The notes: generated by a model not told the origin, from the letters alone. A stretch of 64,000 nucleotides of DNA from Lunularia cruciata (GCA_948567375.1 OX419762.1:52433034-52497033); one strand, 5' to 3'; counted from the stretch's first letter, positions 20,027 to 34,074 are shown. Numbers and translations: made by a program.

Positions 20027-23000
20027 CTACGCGTGGATCTGCACTTGTGGCTGAAGATGTGACGGTCCTTGCGTCTGTCCTTGTGGCTTGGGTTGCAGGG
20101 CGGCAGACATGGAGCGCAATTCAGTGGCTATTTCTGAAAATGATGGTCTGCTAGATGGGTCGTTAGCCCAACATCTCTCCATCAAAGATCGCCAACCAGG
20201 ATCGCACCAAGAAGGAACGAGTGGGCGCAGTGTATTATTTACAATCCCACCTGCACAATGGATAGACTAGGTGTCAGAAGCTTGCTGCGACTCCGCTGAA
20301 AACCCTCTACATATATGATCTCATTACCACGATTCAACGTCTGTAAAAGTTCCTATAGAAAAACAGAAGTCAATGCTAAACTAAAATTTAGCTTAAATAT
20401 TCATACCTATGATCGCTCCATAGTGCATTTTATCATACGGTTCCTCGCCAGTAAGAAGCTCCCACATAACGATACCGAAAGAGAAGACATCCACCTGCAC
20501 ACAAATGAAACTATTAGTCTCCACCCTCAAAAGGAACATCAACTGATTTGCATAGTCTAATCAAGTTATGAGCTTACAACACATCCGACAATACTGAGGT
20601 TGATACGCAGGTACACCAAATGTCTGTTACTCAAGCTGATTATTGCCTTAATTACTCTTCTCATGCTTGAAGTGAGAATCTAAACAAGTAAACCCGTAAA
20701 CAAAGTGTTCATAAACCTCAATTGCCAAGTAAGGTCAAACCCGAGCTGAAGAGCGTTGCAGCGTACATATAAACAGCACGTCATTACCTTCTCCGTCACA
20801 AGACTGCTACATCCATTCAGCAGTTCGGGTGCCATCCATGGAAGAGTTCCGCGAACTCCGCCAGAGACCATCGTTTGCTTCTTGACCTTTGATAATCCTA
20901 GATCCCCGACCTGAAAAGCGACAACCTTGAAGTGAGATGATGACTTTTGGCTCTGGAGATGTATAGCTACCATGGAGTTCAACACGGTAATTCATAGTCC
21001 AGCTTAACACATCCGTTTATCTGTGTTGACTGCTACAAATAGATGTTCGCCTGAGTGCAAACCCTTACTCTTTACAGAAATATGATTCGAAAGAAGAAAA
21101 TTACCTTGCAAATTGGTCGATGAGGATCTCTCATGTTCACGAGCAAATTTTCACACTTCAAGTCAAAATGTACTATGTTCTTCAAATGCAAGTACTCCAT
21201 CCCCATTGCAGCGTCCATGGCAATCAATAATCTTTTGCGTCGATCAATTGTTCTGCACAAGACAGAAAACGACTTTAAAATGAATTTCTCAAGATAAACA
21301 GAATTACGATCTTGTAGGCAAAAGGAAGTTCAAACCAAAAGCACATTCCTTCGATTTTGCAGACAAAGGGAGTTCAAACCAAGGGCACATTCCTGGATGT
21401 CCCATTGTATAATCTCATTCAAATGGAATATTCGCATTGCACCTCTCCAATGATTGTTAAGCCTGTACTCCCTTACCTGTCCTTCTTCTGCAAAACTTGT
21501 TTGAGAGAGCCATTCACCATGTACTCAGTGACAGTTGCCAATGTCCCACCCGGACCATCCGCGACAATACCATAAAATGCCACTACATTTGGGTGATGCA
21601 AATTACCCAAATTGCAAGCTTCTCTCCAAAAATCTTGTATCTGCATTAATAAAACGTAGCCAATTGTTTTAGAGTGTCATCATGACAATTAATCTACTAC
21701 TGTCCTGAATTCGGCTCTAGCTGGGATTCATAATGTCATACAGTTCCCAGTTCATACCAGGCTCTAATTATCATATATGAGATTATCTTACCAGGCGCTG
21801 CTGTTCGGACGGCCTTCCGGCGAAGCAGCTTGCTTTGATTCGCTTGATGGCCACATCAGTACCTCTCCACTTGCCATGATAAACTGTGCCGAAGGTACCT
21901 GATCCAAGCTCCCGCAACTCTTCAAGATCGGCGTTTAATATTGTCTGCAATTGAGTGCAAATTCCGCCTTTAGTAACTAGTATATAACTGCCCAAATAAG
22001 ATCGAATATCAATTTCGCGTAGAACAACAGACAAGGAGTTCCACAAGACAAGAACAGGACTAACCTGTAAACCTTGTGCCCTAGCTTCGGCAGCAGGATC
22101 GGAATAGAGTCCTGTACTGCTGACCTTATCCTCAACTTTCTGCTCATCAATTACTCCAGGATGAATCTCCTGGAGAAAACAAACAGGTGAACAGTCTTAG
22201 TATACAATATTATAGAGGAGTATGTCCGGGCATTGGTTAACGGACAATGTAAAACGGAAGGAAGGCAACCAGTAAATACCACATATTACACAGTTGCATG
22301 CAGAGGGATGAATACCTCTTGGGTCTCTTTATCCACGGCACTGAGCAGCGTCTCGTGAGTTTCATGTTCATCAGCAAGTTCTTCAAGGGTAGTGCCATCC
22401 GATGTTATGTGCCTCTCAAAAGTCTCTTCAGTCATTCCAGCTTCATCAAGCTTCCGTTCCCACAGACCTGCGGCTAATGTCGGTGCGGATGTTAAATGCC
22501 ACGTACTTTGAGCAGCACCTGTAGAAGCTCCAGATCCACTATCACAAAGGCTGCGGTCATATACTGTTCCGGCTTGAGAAACCTCTCTAACAGGACTTGT
22601 ACCCAGAACGCTATGCGCAACGGACCCATTACGATCTAAATCCAACACCGCCAGTACGCTATCAACAGTGTGCTGATTCATCGTCAGTTGCCCAACAAGG
22701 GCGCCCTCGCTCTCACTTTTTGAAGTAACTGATCTTCCAGGACTGCTAGATGAGCTGTCTGAAATATCACCCTCCGTTGAAAATATCTGAGATGACGCGT
22801 TGAAGCTGGGTGGATGATCACCAGCTGTATGCTTGAAATAAGCGTAATTTGAAGCCCCGTCCAAAGAAGAACCAACGTCGGGCATGCCTCCTGTGAGGGA
22901 TGAATCGAACCCCACAGATGCATGAGAATGGCTACCACCGTAGTCTGAGTACAGTGGATTGTCATTCAACTGGATGGAATGCTCTGCGTCTATTAGACTA

Positions 23001-26000
23001 GTTCCCTGAGCTTGAGTTCCATAAGAGCTGCCTGGCAGTAGGATAGAGCCCTCACCAATTTCACCGTCTAGAATGATATTCGGAATGTTGGATGAGCTTG
23101 AAGGTCTGCTAAGCTTACCCCCGTTCCTGCTCAGGGCTAGACTGGGAAGACCTAAAAGCCGATCTTCGAACATATTATTCCCCATCCGATCTCTGGTTTG
23201 TACTGGGACCTCATTTCTCACATCTTCAGAGCCAAGGCCTCCATTCCAGCGCATCTCATTATTACTCAATGCCATGTTGTCGTTTATTCTCAGTTTCTGT
23301 AGCTGCGTCATTGGATTGTATTGAACGTCCGCTAGACGGTGTGAACCAGGAGGCACCTGGAAGGTCGAGGTTTGCTGGTGGCCATTGACTTCAAACGCAT
23401 TAGACCTTAAATCCTGCACATTACCGCCACCTCTAAGTCCTGCAGCTGCCAGATAATCGTTATCATTAGGCCTGCTCCCGTACTGACTGACATGGATAGT
23501 ATCTGTAACATTCCCTCTCGGCTTCGAGGTTGAATAGCCTCCCAACACACTGGGCGGAAGAGGACCGTGCCTAAAAGGAAAACCAGAAGTAAGCTCTTGT
23601 CGGTCGCTTCGCCGGTTTCCTGCTGTATAGTCTCCCAATGATGGTGTGAGAAGATCTTCGTCATTAGGCAGATGAAGGCCAGGGTAAACTCCTTGATGAG
23701 TATCTTTGAGTTGTGATACCCCGGTCTCAGCAGCAGCCTCCTCTTCCTTTTCGGCCTGCCTGACTCTCCCAAGAACCCTCTTCCGGGACTCTTCTTCCTC
23801 TTGGGCGCCATGAATCATCCGCTCCTGTGTCTTCCAATCAAGAACTCCATCTTGGCTTTCTTGAAACCGAGCATGGTGAGGCAATTGCTCGATTGGCTGC
23901 ATTAAGGACTCCTGGTAATCAAGCCTTTGAGGTTGGTGGATCGCGTGCAAATGCTGCGGCTGAGGCAACAATTGGCTTTCTTTGCCTTGGTGCAAAACGT
24001 GCCGCCTGACATCATTCACATCCTGATGCTCTTGGAATGCATTGAGTTTCTCCTGGAAAGGATTCAGTCCCTTGTACTGCTGAGGCACTTGTGGTCTCGA
24101 GAGCAGATCGTACTGTGGTTGTGCAACGGAAGTCGTTTCAAACAGAAGCTGACTGGACGTGGGGACCTGCTCATGGTGCATAGATTCAGGGACCTGCTGC
24201 GCTTGTCGGTGCAAACGCTCGTCGCTGTGGGTCATGTGATCACGATGCAATCGTTCGTCGATGTGAGTCATGTGATCACGGTAACGAGGAGGTGAATTAC
24301 TGTTACCCTGGTGGCGAAATGATCTGTTACTCTGATCCCCATAATTAGTCAACCTCCTACTGAATGCTGATTGTTCGACGTAGCCGCCACCATTGTATGT
24401 CCAAGGTACTTGCTGCACCTGTGGTGCACCGGCGAGATGCCTCGAGGGCATATCTCTGAAAGCAGGTCGAGGAGACGATGGAGCCGAGCCGACATGACCA
24501 GCAGTCAAACCAGCCGCTATAGCATGCGACGATACTGACCTTGGAATGTAGCTAGCATTATGCAGCAAATCCTCTTGAAATTGCTGTGACTGTTGTTGCT
24601 GTTGATCACCTTGCCTGTAAGCACCTTCATGACCAGCTCCACTTTGAGGAAGCCCAGAACGAAACATATGCTGATGTTGCTGCTGTTGGTAGCCCTGCGC
24701 GGGTTGTCCAGAAGTTGCAGGTTGTGGCCCTGTGGCTTGAAGCAAATCAGGCCTTCGGTAACTGTCTTGCTGCGTATCAATATTGTGCGGCCAAAGAGAG
24801 GTCTGTTGTTGGAACATCCTCGAAAATTCGGTAGTAGGCAAGTGCATATCAGTCAGCTGCTGAGAATCAACCCTGGACGAGTGCTCCGAATGCTCCGATA
24901 ACCGCGTCAGTTTACCGTGCGAGCCCACTCGTGGCATCTTCGTCCCCGAGAGACGCCTTGTTGCCTGCTCAACTGCTATGGGATAATCCTGGTGCAAAAC
25001 TTCCAGAAACTTCTTAGGAGGTGACTCGGGTCCTCTCCTGGATTCTGTGCTTCGGTAATGCATCTCATGTTGACTCGCAGCTGAAGAGGTTCCAGAACCC
25101 CCGTAACTCTCGTTTTCCTGATGCACACCCTCGGTAGTCATGCCTGTGTACTGAGGTCCAACTCCCTTGTATTGCGTCTCCTGATGAAACTGATATTGAT
25201 GGAGGTCTGTTCCCATAGGCAATTTGCTGTGAAGGGGGCGGGACAGAAGAGGGGGCGAAGATGGAGCCGACGACGGAGCTGAGGGTGCTTTCGGCCTGCC
25301 CAAAGAGTTCGATAGCGTGGTCACAGGGTGCGCGACCGGTACCTGATGAATCAAAGCAGGATCGTGTGATAAATGAGGAGCTAAGACGGCCATGGGCACT
25401 CCCTCAGCCCCGCGGGCCAAGCCCCAAGAGGGTTCCGAGAATTCGAGCCCGAGAAGATCTGATGATACAGGTGAGACACCTAAAAGACCTTCCGAAACCC
25501 TTTTGGAGTTACTAGACTCCGCAAAGCCGTTGACAGCGTCCACATACCGTTGCTCCGAATTCCTCTGATCCCCTACTGGATCTTTGTCAAAAGAAGTTCC
25601 GTCTGAATCAGACGCAAAAAGAAAAACACGAAGTCTTGACGATCCCTCAGCCTCCAGTTTGTCGTACTCCTCCATCATGTTTTCCAGGTCTTCATCCGAT
25701 GAGACAGAAACCAGTGCATCGAGGTCTTCGTCGGGCAACTGGTACTTGAGTGTAAGACATTGACCATAAATCTCCTTCATTTTGTTCCTGAGTTCACTGA
25801 ATGTAATATCCCGGTTTATAGTGATGATGCGAGTCTGTCCGCCAACGTAGCGTAGCACATGATCAGCTGGTCTCGGTAAAATCCTCCCGCCAAAGCTGCA
25901 CATGAACTTTACTCGGGATGACGGGAAATCTTTCCCGTCGTCTGACGGTGTGGAACTATGATCTTGCGCAGCTGATGCCAATCCCACAGAACAAGCGCCC

Positions 26001-26698
26001 ATGTGAGACTCAGACTGAATTCGAAAGTTAGGCAGTGACTCTGTGTGAAGCAGAGCCTTGCAAGAAGTGAATCCATCCGCTAATTTGAACGTGGTATATC
26101 GTCTAGGTACAAAAGCATCTTGAGACCACGCAGGCAAGCACTCAATATATTGATGCAAACGAGAACTATTTCTAGTTGCAGACGGAAACCATGTCGTATT
26201 AGAGCCTACAAGCTTTCCCTCTTGAAAATCAAGAGCAGAAGGTCTACTCGTGATAAGGCCAGCCTCGTGATCACCTTCATCCAATGCCTGCGCCATTGCT
26301 GAATGAGGCTGCACATTTCCTCCCAATCCAGAGCGCTTGGCTTTCCTGAGCAGCGACTCCTCCTGCGCTTGATCTAGCATGGACTCGTCATCCGATGTTT
26401 CTATGCCAAGTCTCAGTGGCTTGCGGAACATAGACTGTTGTATCTCTACGGGAGAAAATCCCGTTTCTCCACACGGTAAGCTGTCGATAGACGATATCGA
26501 ACCCTCCGATGAATTTCTCTTCCATCCATGACCGGTCTCATGTGCTCCTAAGTTGCAATTATCAACTACGCCTTTCGACTTCTGCTCCATTGCCGCGGAC
26601 CGCAAGCACAGATCCCGACTACTTTGAAAATTGTTCGCTAAAGAACAACCATTTACTCCTCCCTGAAGTGGAACTATCATTGCTTCTCTCACAACCAT
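20027..26698 (-). CDS. PB1-domain Raf-like MAP3K protein kinase
   Basis: Eight exons (22316-26698, 22065-22169, 21792-21944, 21477-21640, 21105-21252, 20788-20910, 20407-20494, 20027-20250) join in phase to 1,795 residues. The start is the first Met after an in-frame TAG at 26707-26705. A PB1 domain (about 258-363) is followed by a long Gln/His-rich disordered region. The kinase domain (about 1500-1775) has Gly-Ser-Gly-Thr-Phe-Gly at 1510-1515, the VAIK lysine at 1530, His-Phe-Asp-Leu-Lys with catalytic Asp 1632, Asp-Leu-Gly in place of Asp-Phe-Gly at 1654, and Ala-Pro-Glu near 1680. This architecture is that of the plant PB1-containing Raf-like group (B4 in Arabidopsis naming), cytosolic Ser/Thr kinases that act in osmotic-stress signalling upstream of SnRK2 kinases in flowering plants. 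That role here is inferred from the family. Confidence 0.95.
21317..21392 (-). repeat. Short imperfect duplication in a kinase intron
   Basis: Two near-identical units of about 34 bp (21317-21350 and 21360-21392), each with an AGTTCAAACCAA core and ending GCACATTCCT, lie between exons at 21252 and 21477. Confidence 0.6.
24206..24282 (-). repeat. In-frame duplication in the kinase disordered region
   Basis: Two adjacent 12-residue units differ at one residue: Arg-Asp-His-Met-Thr-His followed by Ile or Ser, then Asp-Glu-Arg-Leu-His. The repeat is in frame and retained, so the region tolerates length change. Confidence 0.75.
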
Positions 26699-28150
26699 AA
26701 CTAACTAGTCCTGTGTTGCCTCCACCATGACAGAAGTTGCTTCGGATGCTCGAACCCCTGAAAATTCCAGTGCGTATACCACGCCAATGATGTCAGCGCA
26801 AAGTACTGGCGAACAACTCCGAATTCTTATTCCGCAATTGTGGGCACGCTTCAAAGCTACAAACGGGCACACCTCCGATGGCGCTGAGCCGGAAAAGACG
26901 GAGAATTCTGAAGAAGTGCGTATCTAAGGACAAATGGATCAACTGAACAATCGCACTATCGAAAACGTGTTGATCTCTCACCTCCGCACACACACAAGCA
27001 TCGATCCCAAACTGAAATCAGGTCCTTGCTTCACAAAGCAGCATCCCCAACACGGTGCAGTAAAAGAATCTTATCACTCGAAGAACCTTATGTTGATGAA
27101 ACGATAGGAAAGCAAGTCCTTCAAATCGATGCGCTTAGGTACAACGGCTTCTGCTGCCAAACGTTGAACTGTTGCCGAGACTTCAGGCGAAAATTTGAAC
27201 TACTCCGATAAGACAAGAGGGCAATGGAAAGCGATGCCTGAAGAAGTCCGACAGAGAAGAGAGAAGTCTCAGCAAGAACGGGGAATGAGAGGGAGGTGGT
27301 TCGTCGGGGTATATTAACCAGAACTACTAGATGTGGTAGACAGGAAAATTGGCAGGGACACTTCCGATGGTAACTTGAGATGCAGAGGGGACAGAATCAG
27401 ATTGTGACGAAAAAGAACAATAGCTCAAGGTCAGGTGCTATCGGATCCGCGAGCAGAGAGAGAACCGGAGATGGACGATACATGGCAAAAAGGGTGGGAC
27501 GGGTTCAATGACGGAGATGCGTTCTTCTTCTTCACAAGAAGGCGAGAAGCTGAGGGGTTGGAACCAACAGGCATCCGAATGCGTGATGAGATTGTAGGAT
27601 GCCCCCGGGCTGCTGATGATGTCCCACCGCGATGGATCCGGTATGCCACTCCATCCTCCTCCCCCCTTCCGCTTCGGCCTCCTTCCTCCTTCAAGCGCTT
27701 GTCCAGAGGTGATCGATGTCTAGACACTTCCTCCCGCACAGTCGCACAAACACACTCCAGGGAAGAGAAAGTTGAGTTCTCTTGGGCTGCAGGCGCGGCG
27801 CTCTCTGCTCCTCACCGGTGGTTCACTTAAGGCTATGCCTGGGCGCGCTCTGTAATTACGCGCTGCTCCCCTCAACCCTTGCCCCACTCCCATCGAACTG
27901 CCCGTCAGCTGCCCGCTCTCCTGCCGAACCTGACTGCCCAGCCCCGTTCAAGAATTCCTTCCCTCCCTCTCGTCGCCGATGCGCTCCAATTCGTCTCTCC
28001 TCCCCCTATAATCGTTACCCTGTCTCCTTCCCTAACCGTTATCGCTTCCCTTTTCCCTCACTTTGACCGAATTCCTTCGGTCTAACTGCCTAACATCTCT
28101 TTTGTCGTCCCTGCCCCTTTTTTTAGCCTCGTTCATCCTAATCACCCTAA
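26699..28150 (-). promoter_or_regulatory. Upstream region of the kinase gene, GA-rich leader
   Basis: About 1.4 kb before the kinase start has no conserved coding block. Positions 27640-28110 are strongly pyrimidine-rich on the plus strand, so GA-rich on the gene strand, as in many plant promoters and 5' leaders. The frames on the plus strand here (27435-28085) are low-complexity and unlikely to be genes. Transcription start not determined. Confidence 0.4.
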
Positions 28151-31100
28151 GTCCAATCCCTATATAGGAGCAACATTTCAGTTAACGATATGGAAGTGCC
28201 TTCCACGTGTCGCGTCCTTTACACGGATTATTGCAGCATCGCTCACCTGTTTGTAGCCACGTAGCGGTCTGTAAGATGACGAACTCTGCCGTCTAGGATC
28301 TTCCCAAAGCAGATTCCCAGCCTCTTCTTGCTCTACTTCTTCCTGTTCAGTTATTTGATTCACTAGTCCACCGTGGAATTCCCCTGCTTCTGTTTCTCAA
28401 GAGGCGCACTCGATGCCTTTGCCCCCAAGTTTATACTTTATTATGCTGTCTCGTCTCTGACCTTCTCGACATCTGTTGTGCCCTTCTTTCTTGTTACACG
28501 ATTCTGTTGTACACGCCGATTCCGCCTCATTACATTGTATTGAAAATACGTTTTTCTATTGGGATCTCCTTCCTTTCGTTCCTTCCGAGCGCGAGCACCG
28601 AATCACGACCAGCTGCACGAAGTACCTCTAATCACAAGCACGACGTAAGTTACTTATAAGACTTGTAAACACAAGTGTTCATGTAGGAAAAACCTGAAGG
28701 TTCTACTCCACGAAGAATCTCTAAGGTTATATCCACCGTAAAGTTCTCGAGATATATGTATCTCAAGCAAGGTAGTTAGTTACGAATGTTTATAACTTCA
28801 ACTCATAATCGGTATAATTGCCCTGAACTTAGCATGTGTTAATTCATTTTGTTTCAATTGTCAGACTTCTAGATTTGGAAAGATCAACCACTGACGGGAA
28901 TTCATGTATCATATGATCCCGGTACATGTTTTCTCATGTATTTTCATTCTTACTAGTTGTCATGGAAGTATAACAACATAACGAGCTCATAAACTGAATT
29001 GAATTGACGAGGATCATGAAAGAAACGTCTTGAGACAATGTTAGGTAATTATCTAAAATAGATTCACTCACTTTTTGGCATTACCTCTAAAGGTGGATAG
29101 CATTGATAGTTATATCCATTCTCAATGGAGGAGTTGCCAGCCGAGCTCTGGGGAGAAGTATATGCAAACCTCTCTTGCCCGGCCCACCTAAAGAACCTTG
29201 TTCCTTTTCGTCCTTCAAAGTTCATTGGTGATGGAATGTCCTCCTTGAGTTACCAATTGCCTCACCTCCTTCTTTGTCTTCCGGCTTTGAAGCATGGAAA
29301 GTTATAGTATTCGGGCACGCATTACCGAAGAGTCTGTTTCCGCTATACTTCTTATGAATTGCTGTTCGACATTTGGCGTGAGAAGCTTCAATCTCTCTGG
29401 GGATTCAGCGCATAAGGTTAAATTAGTCACACCAACTCATGTTTGGTGAAGTTTAATTGGGTTTAAACTAATGCACTTTCGAATAAAATTGGGTTTGATA
29501 AATATCTAACTCAGTTTTCATACTATCTACCGATGTTCTCGCAAGGTCTTCATATTGTACAATTAAAAATAAACAATCAATCTGAGTGTTTGTAGATATG
29601 TACTACCTAGAGTATTGAAGTCCTTTGTTTTGGTGTAAAAGCTTAATCTCATATTGTGCCGAATCATCTAAAGACGTGTTTGCAATCAGAAGTTAAAACA
29701 TTAGGAGCCAAAGATAGTACCACAATAATATCCATAAGAGTGAGTAGACGCTTAAGAGAAACAGGTACTCCTGTTACTCTTGCAAAGAAAGACTCTAAAC
29801 ATTATTCTCGAGTACTGTTTCACATCTAATGTACGAAATTTTGAGAGAAGTAGTTCCATCCAACACAATTGCTTCATAATATTGAAAGAGGTGCTGTTAG
29901 TAAGTGTACTAAGTATTACTCTTGAAACTAATAATAAAGTTGACTTTTCGCATTTAACTTTCACAACCAATAGTACCGTTCAACATAGGAGTATCTATAT
30001 TCCAATTTTTAGGAGGCAATCAGTAGAGGAGATATGGTCCGTCTCTCTTTATGGATCCGCCTTAGTCTTTTCAGTCATCTTAAAAAACCATATAGCTGAG
30101 TGGAGGCGAGGGGGAAAAACCTGTTGTATGAACTGATAATAAGGCGGATTACTGCATATTGCTTTGTTACATCGAACCCAAAAAGAAAAGAGGCACAAAT
30201 TTGAATTTGCATTGTATGCAGAGTCGGATTTAGTCGCCCTCGACATACGATAAAAACATAAACAATGAATGGGCATGGGAACATTTCTATAATTACTGAT
30301 ATGTTTATTATCCCCAACGTAATTTTCTGGGATCAATTTCAAAAGTCACAGCGCTTACCCTTTCTCAAGTTTTCTCTACATTTACTTGGCTGTGAAAATG
30401 TGAAAAAGGAACGAGTGGAATCTGACTCCAATTACGGGAATCTACTGGGTAATCTGTTTCTCTTTGACACTTATGATCCCGTAGTTTATAATCTATAGTT
30501 TATTTATAAGTTATCATATCATATGTATTTTAAACTCAATTAGATCAGTTGGAAATTAGAGTTTATGTTGTCATTAGAAAATTTCTGAATGCAAACGAAG
30601 CTTATTGTAGATAAATGTTATAGCATCTTGTTTGTGTCTAGACATAATTTTTTTTTTATTTTCTTGCCTAGATTACCTGGGTTAGTTCGTTGTAGAAATA
30701 TGATACTGACAAATTAGTAATATCGTTGTAGTCTGATATGCGATTAAATCGTCTGACATTTCGCTAATCCTAAATTACCATCTTAAAGGATCGAATAGTC
30801 TCCCATGTCCACTTTCAGGCGTTAGCTGGTCTACATCTATAACAAGGAGACTCCGTCTTTACCGTTCTTGCTCTGTCAGAGACAGCTGAATTTGTTCTTA
30901 TCAGTGACTGCTCTTATGGGAAGTAGGTTTTCTATAACAGCAAATTGCTCTCATACCCTGCATGGCACATGGCTATCGTGAGAGGATTTGGCGGCTATAT
31001 TGGAGGAACGGTCATGTGGGAGATAATATATCTAGTTTTAAGAGCGGTCGTTCTTCTACGCAATTACTAAGAGAACGCTAAAGACTAACGTAGGCCACGT

Positions 31101-31964
31101 TGTCCATTTCGAAGAACTATACTGTGCTGCAATGCAGGCGTGCTTGCTTAGCTCTAATAAAACTTCTTCCTCATCGTCAGCGTCGCCAAGCTATAAATGG
31201 TGCGGCTTGAACTGTAAACCAATCCCGCGACCGCGCTGGACATGGATAATATGCCGTTCCTCGTGAAGAGAATTTCAGCGGTACCCCCAATCTCGCCAGC
31301 GCACGTTATTCTAATGAAGCAATCGACTTCGGAGCTCCAGCTTTATTTTAGTGCTATCGACTGGATGACGACGAAGAGGTAGCTCACTAAGTTAGCTCCA
31401 CCCTACCCAGTCAATCCGGAGGAGAAAAGCAGCAAAAGCGAAAGAAGTAACGGCACCCTCAGCCCACAACATCACACAGTAAGTAGGCGATTTGGCATTT
31501 AACGCCAATGATGTGTATGTGCATGGTTGGCTGCCTTGTCTGAAATGCACTCACATGCACTAGAGTCCGCATCGGTTCCAAGTCGACGAGGTTCGAATAC
31601 AAAACTGTTCTCTATATATAAACTCCTTGGTCTATCCTAGCCTTCTCACCATCCAAGCAGCTATTGCCAACAAAATGTGGTGACAGCCACTTTAGGCTCT
31701 TGTCTAAGAGAAATCGTTAAGGTAATGACACGATTTACTAACGCACGTGCTTCCTCCTTCTCTCCAGTTACTCTTCAATTCAAACACTGCTGGGTGTCAT
31801 CCTGAGAAGTCGACCTTCTGCTCGTTGGCATGCAAATTCACCTCGGAACTTTCCTGATAACCTTGTTACTACTGCAAATCTTCCTCACTTGCTGAGTAGA
31901 CAAAGTAGCTGTTGTTCTTAATCAACTTGTCGATTTCTATTCAGGCATCCAGTAACTAGTGAGC
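28151..31964. other. Intergenic, AT-rich, no gene recognised
   Basis: Only short frames without motif or splice context (for example 29780-30136 plus). No LTR ends, tRNA or conserved peptide seen. Confidence 0.4.
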
Positions 31965-32062
31965 GGGTTAGGTCAGGTTGGCTAAACGCGAGCCGGCCTT
32001 GTGTACATTGTGTGTGGGTGGGTTGGGCCTGGTTGGCTAGATGCGAGTAAGCCTCGTGTGTG
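31965..32062. repeat. Imperfect direct repeat
   Basis: Two units of about 40 bp (31965-32003 and 32021-32062) share GGTTGGCTA and a GCCTTGTGT/GCCTCGTGT end, separated by a GT-rich spacer. No known element is evident. Confidence 0.6.
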
Positions 32063-34074
32063 GTAGTATTGCCGTTCTACCACTGGAGATTGTCTGTCGT
32101 TTTAGCTGGAATAGTTGAGACACTTATGTTTGAGATCTATGTCTTAGCAAGCTTAATTTAGATAGATGATGCCTAATTCAACTGCTAACAGTCCTTCATC
32201 CTCATATACTGTCGCTGTTCCCTACCAGAAGCTACAGAAGTTTGTTTTGTAATCACTAGTGTCAACTGTCAACCAAGTTTGACTCCAAACCGAACAACGG
32301 AAAATCTGGTATTGATTTTGCTCTAGTTCTTGGCCAATAAGAAATAGTTATTCCTCAAACGTTAATCTATTCAACAATGTTCTCTTCCTGTGCAGCCCAG
32401 TTCGCACAAGTATACCGCGCATAAGGAGTCGCCCAGGCTGGTACTACGCGCGTTAACCGGGGCTAATTGGCAGGGAATATGGTTTACGCTATGTGGACCG
32501 GATTGGATGGATGCTTGATCGAGTGGCTATCCACCAAAGACTCGGTTGATTCCTGACCATGGAGGTAACCCACTAGTTTCTTGCTACTGTTTCTATTCCC
32601 ATGTTCCATTATTCTGGTGTCGTTAGCTTCTCCGTTAACAGTTACAAAGAACTGTAGATATGGCAACTTGTTGACTACAGAAACCTTTGATCACCGAGGA
32701 CCATGGAAGGTGGCATGTGAAGTGGCACCAACGGGTATTGTGTTTTAATGTGTTTTCTATTCAAAAAAACTTAGTGGCTGAAAGACACGAATGTGTGTGC
32801 TTGGAGTTACGCTCGAGACAACGGTGCGCATACCTTGTGTGATATCATGGGTCGTGAGTTTGTGGTCAAACTCAACTCAGGACTCACCTTTGAGAAGTCG
32901 GCATTCTTCCTCTCATTTCTTCCTGCATACTTTCCGCATCTTGAATCATTCAAACCTCTACTAGATCTATAATATACTGCCATATGCATCACTTGTGTTG
33001 GGAGTCAACGACCTACAAAGTGTATTCATCTTTCATATGAAGGGTGAGCCACGCATAGATGTCATATCGCATATATTCGCATAATATACTTCATCGAATG
33101 TTGGGTAGTATATCCCTTCATGTGATAGTAATCGTGTGATGTGCAGTATAAAGAGGTGAAGCTTTTGGCACCACCAAATTGAGTTTGTTCATGCACATAA
33201 GATATGTTACAATTTCTTCCTCCCTCATGCGTAGTGCGTAGTTAGCCAATAGGGGCTATTGCTATCCTTCATTTTGCGTCGATCAACCGGGTAACCATGC
33301 TTTCACATGTTAAGGCATGCTTTAAGGACCAGAATTTAGATCATGGCGTTTGCCTACCGCTTTAGATGGGATTGCACAGTCAAAGTTCAAATTCGGTGAC
33401 AGCAATGCCTAACGAGTTTCATTACTTGCGATAATGGATTTATTATCAGATCACTGGTTTTATGAGCTCTCTCTGTGAGTTAAATGATGATATGTGTAAG
33501 ATCCTTGGCAATTGAGACCCTCCAATGGATGATTTCATGCTTGACGAACTCACTGTTTATATACCAATACGTGTTTCTAAAAATTAGGAAGTACATTGGA
33601 TGTGTATTTACACTCGCAAGAATGATAAACTCATTCACACCACTTTATAGGTACAGTCTTCTGACGATATGGTAAATTCAAATTGCAACAGGTGCTTTTC
33701 CGCTTAAGACTCTAATCAGGTATTTCATTCCTCGCTCTAGTAGATAAATATATCAATGTGATATTCCTATGTATTCGTTTCAAATACATTCCGTACAGCA
33801 TTATAATATACGTTGTCCCCGAGTTTCATTCCTGTCTTTCTTCTCCGTTTAGCAGGTGTGAGCAAGTCGAGAGATCGATCCTCGGGGCCGTCTCAGTTGC
33901 TAGAAGATGCAGAGAAGAGGTGAAGAGAAGAAAGTCGTTCCTGTACATCAACACACTTGGACTCTGCAAGATCTCGTGTGGAAACAGATTTTATTACCAT
34001 AACAAATATTGGAACAAGAGATTAGTGGGCAGACTCTCCGAAACCCTGCGAGTGTACAAACTCGTAAAGTCTCA

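Noticed and set aside
22684-26302. Many frames on both strands inside the large kinase exon
   Set aside because: They are shadows of the 1,461-codon exon, which is supported by PB1 and kinase-domain continuity.
27435-28085. Plus-strand open frames of 68-131 codons upstream of the kinase
   Set aside because: They are low-complexity Pro/Ser-rich translations of a pyrimidine-rich promoter or leader and overlap each other in several frames.
31520-31605. tRNA-like B-box (GGTTCGAATAC) with a weak A-box upstream
   Set aside because: The stems do not pair into a cloverleaf by eye and no anticodon arm fits. At most it is a tRNA-derived relic.
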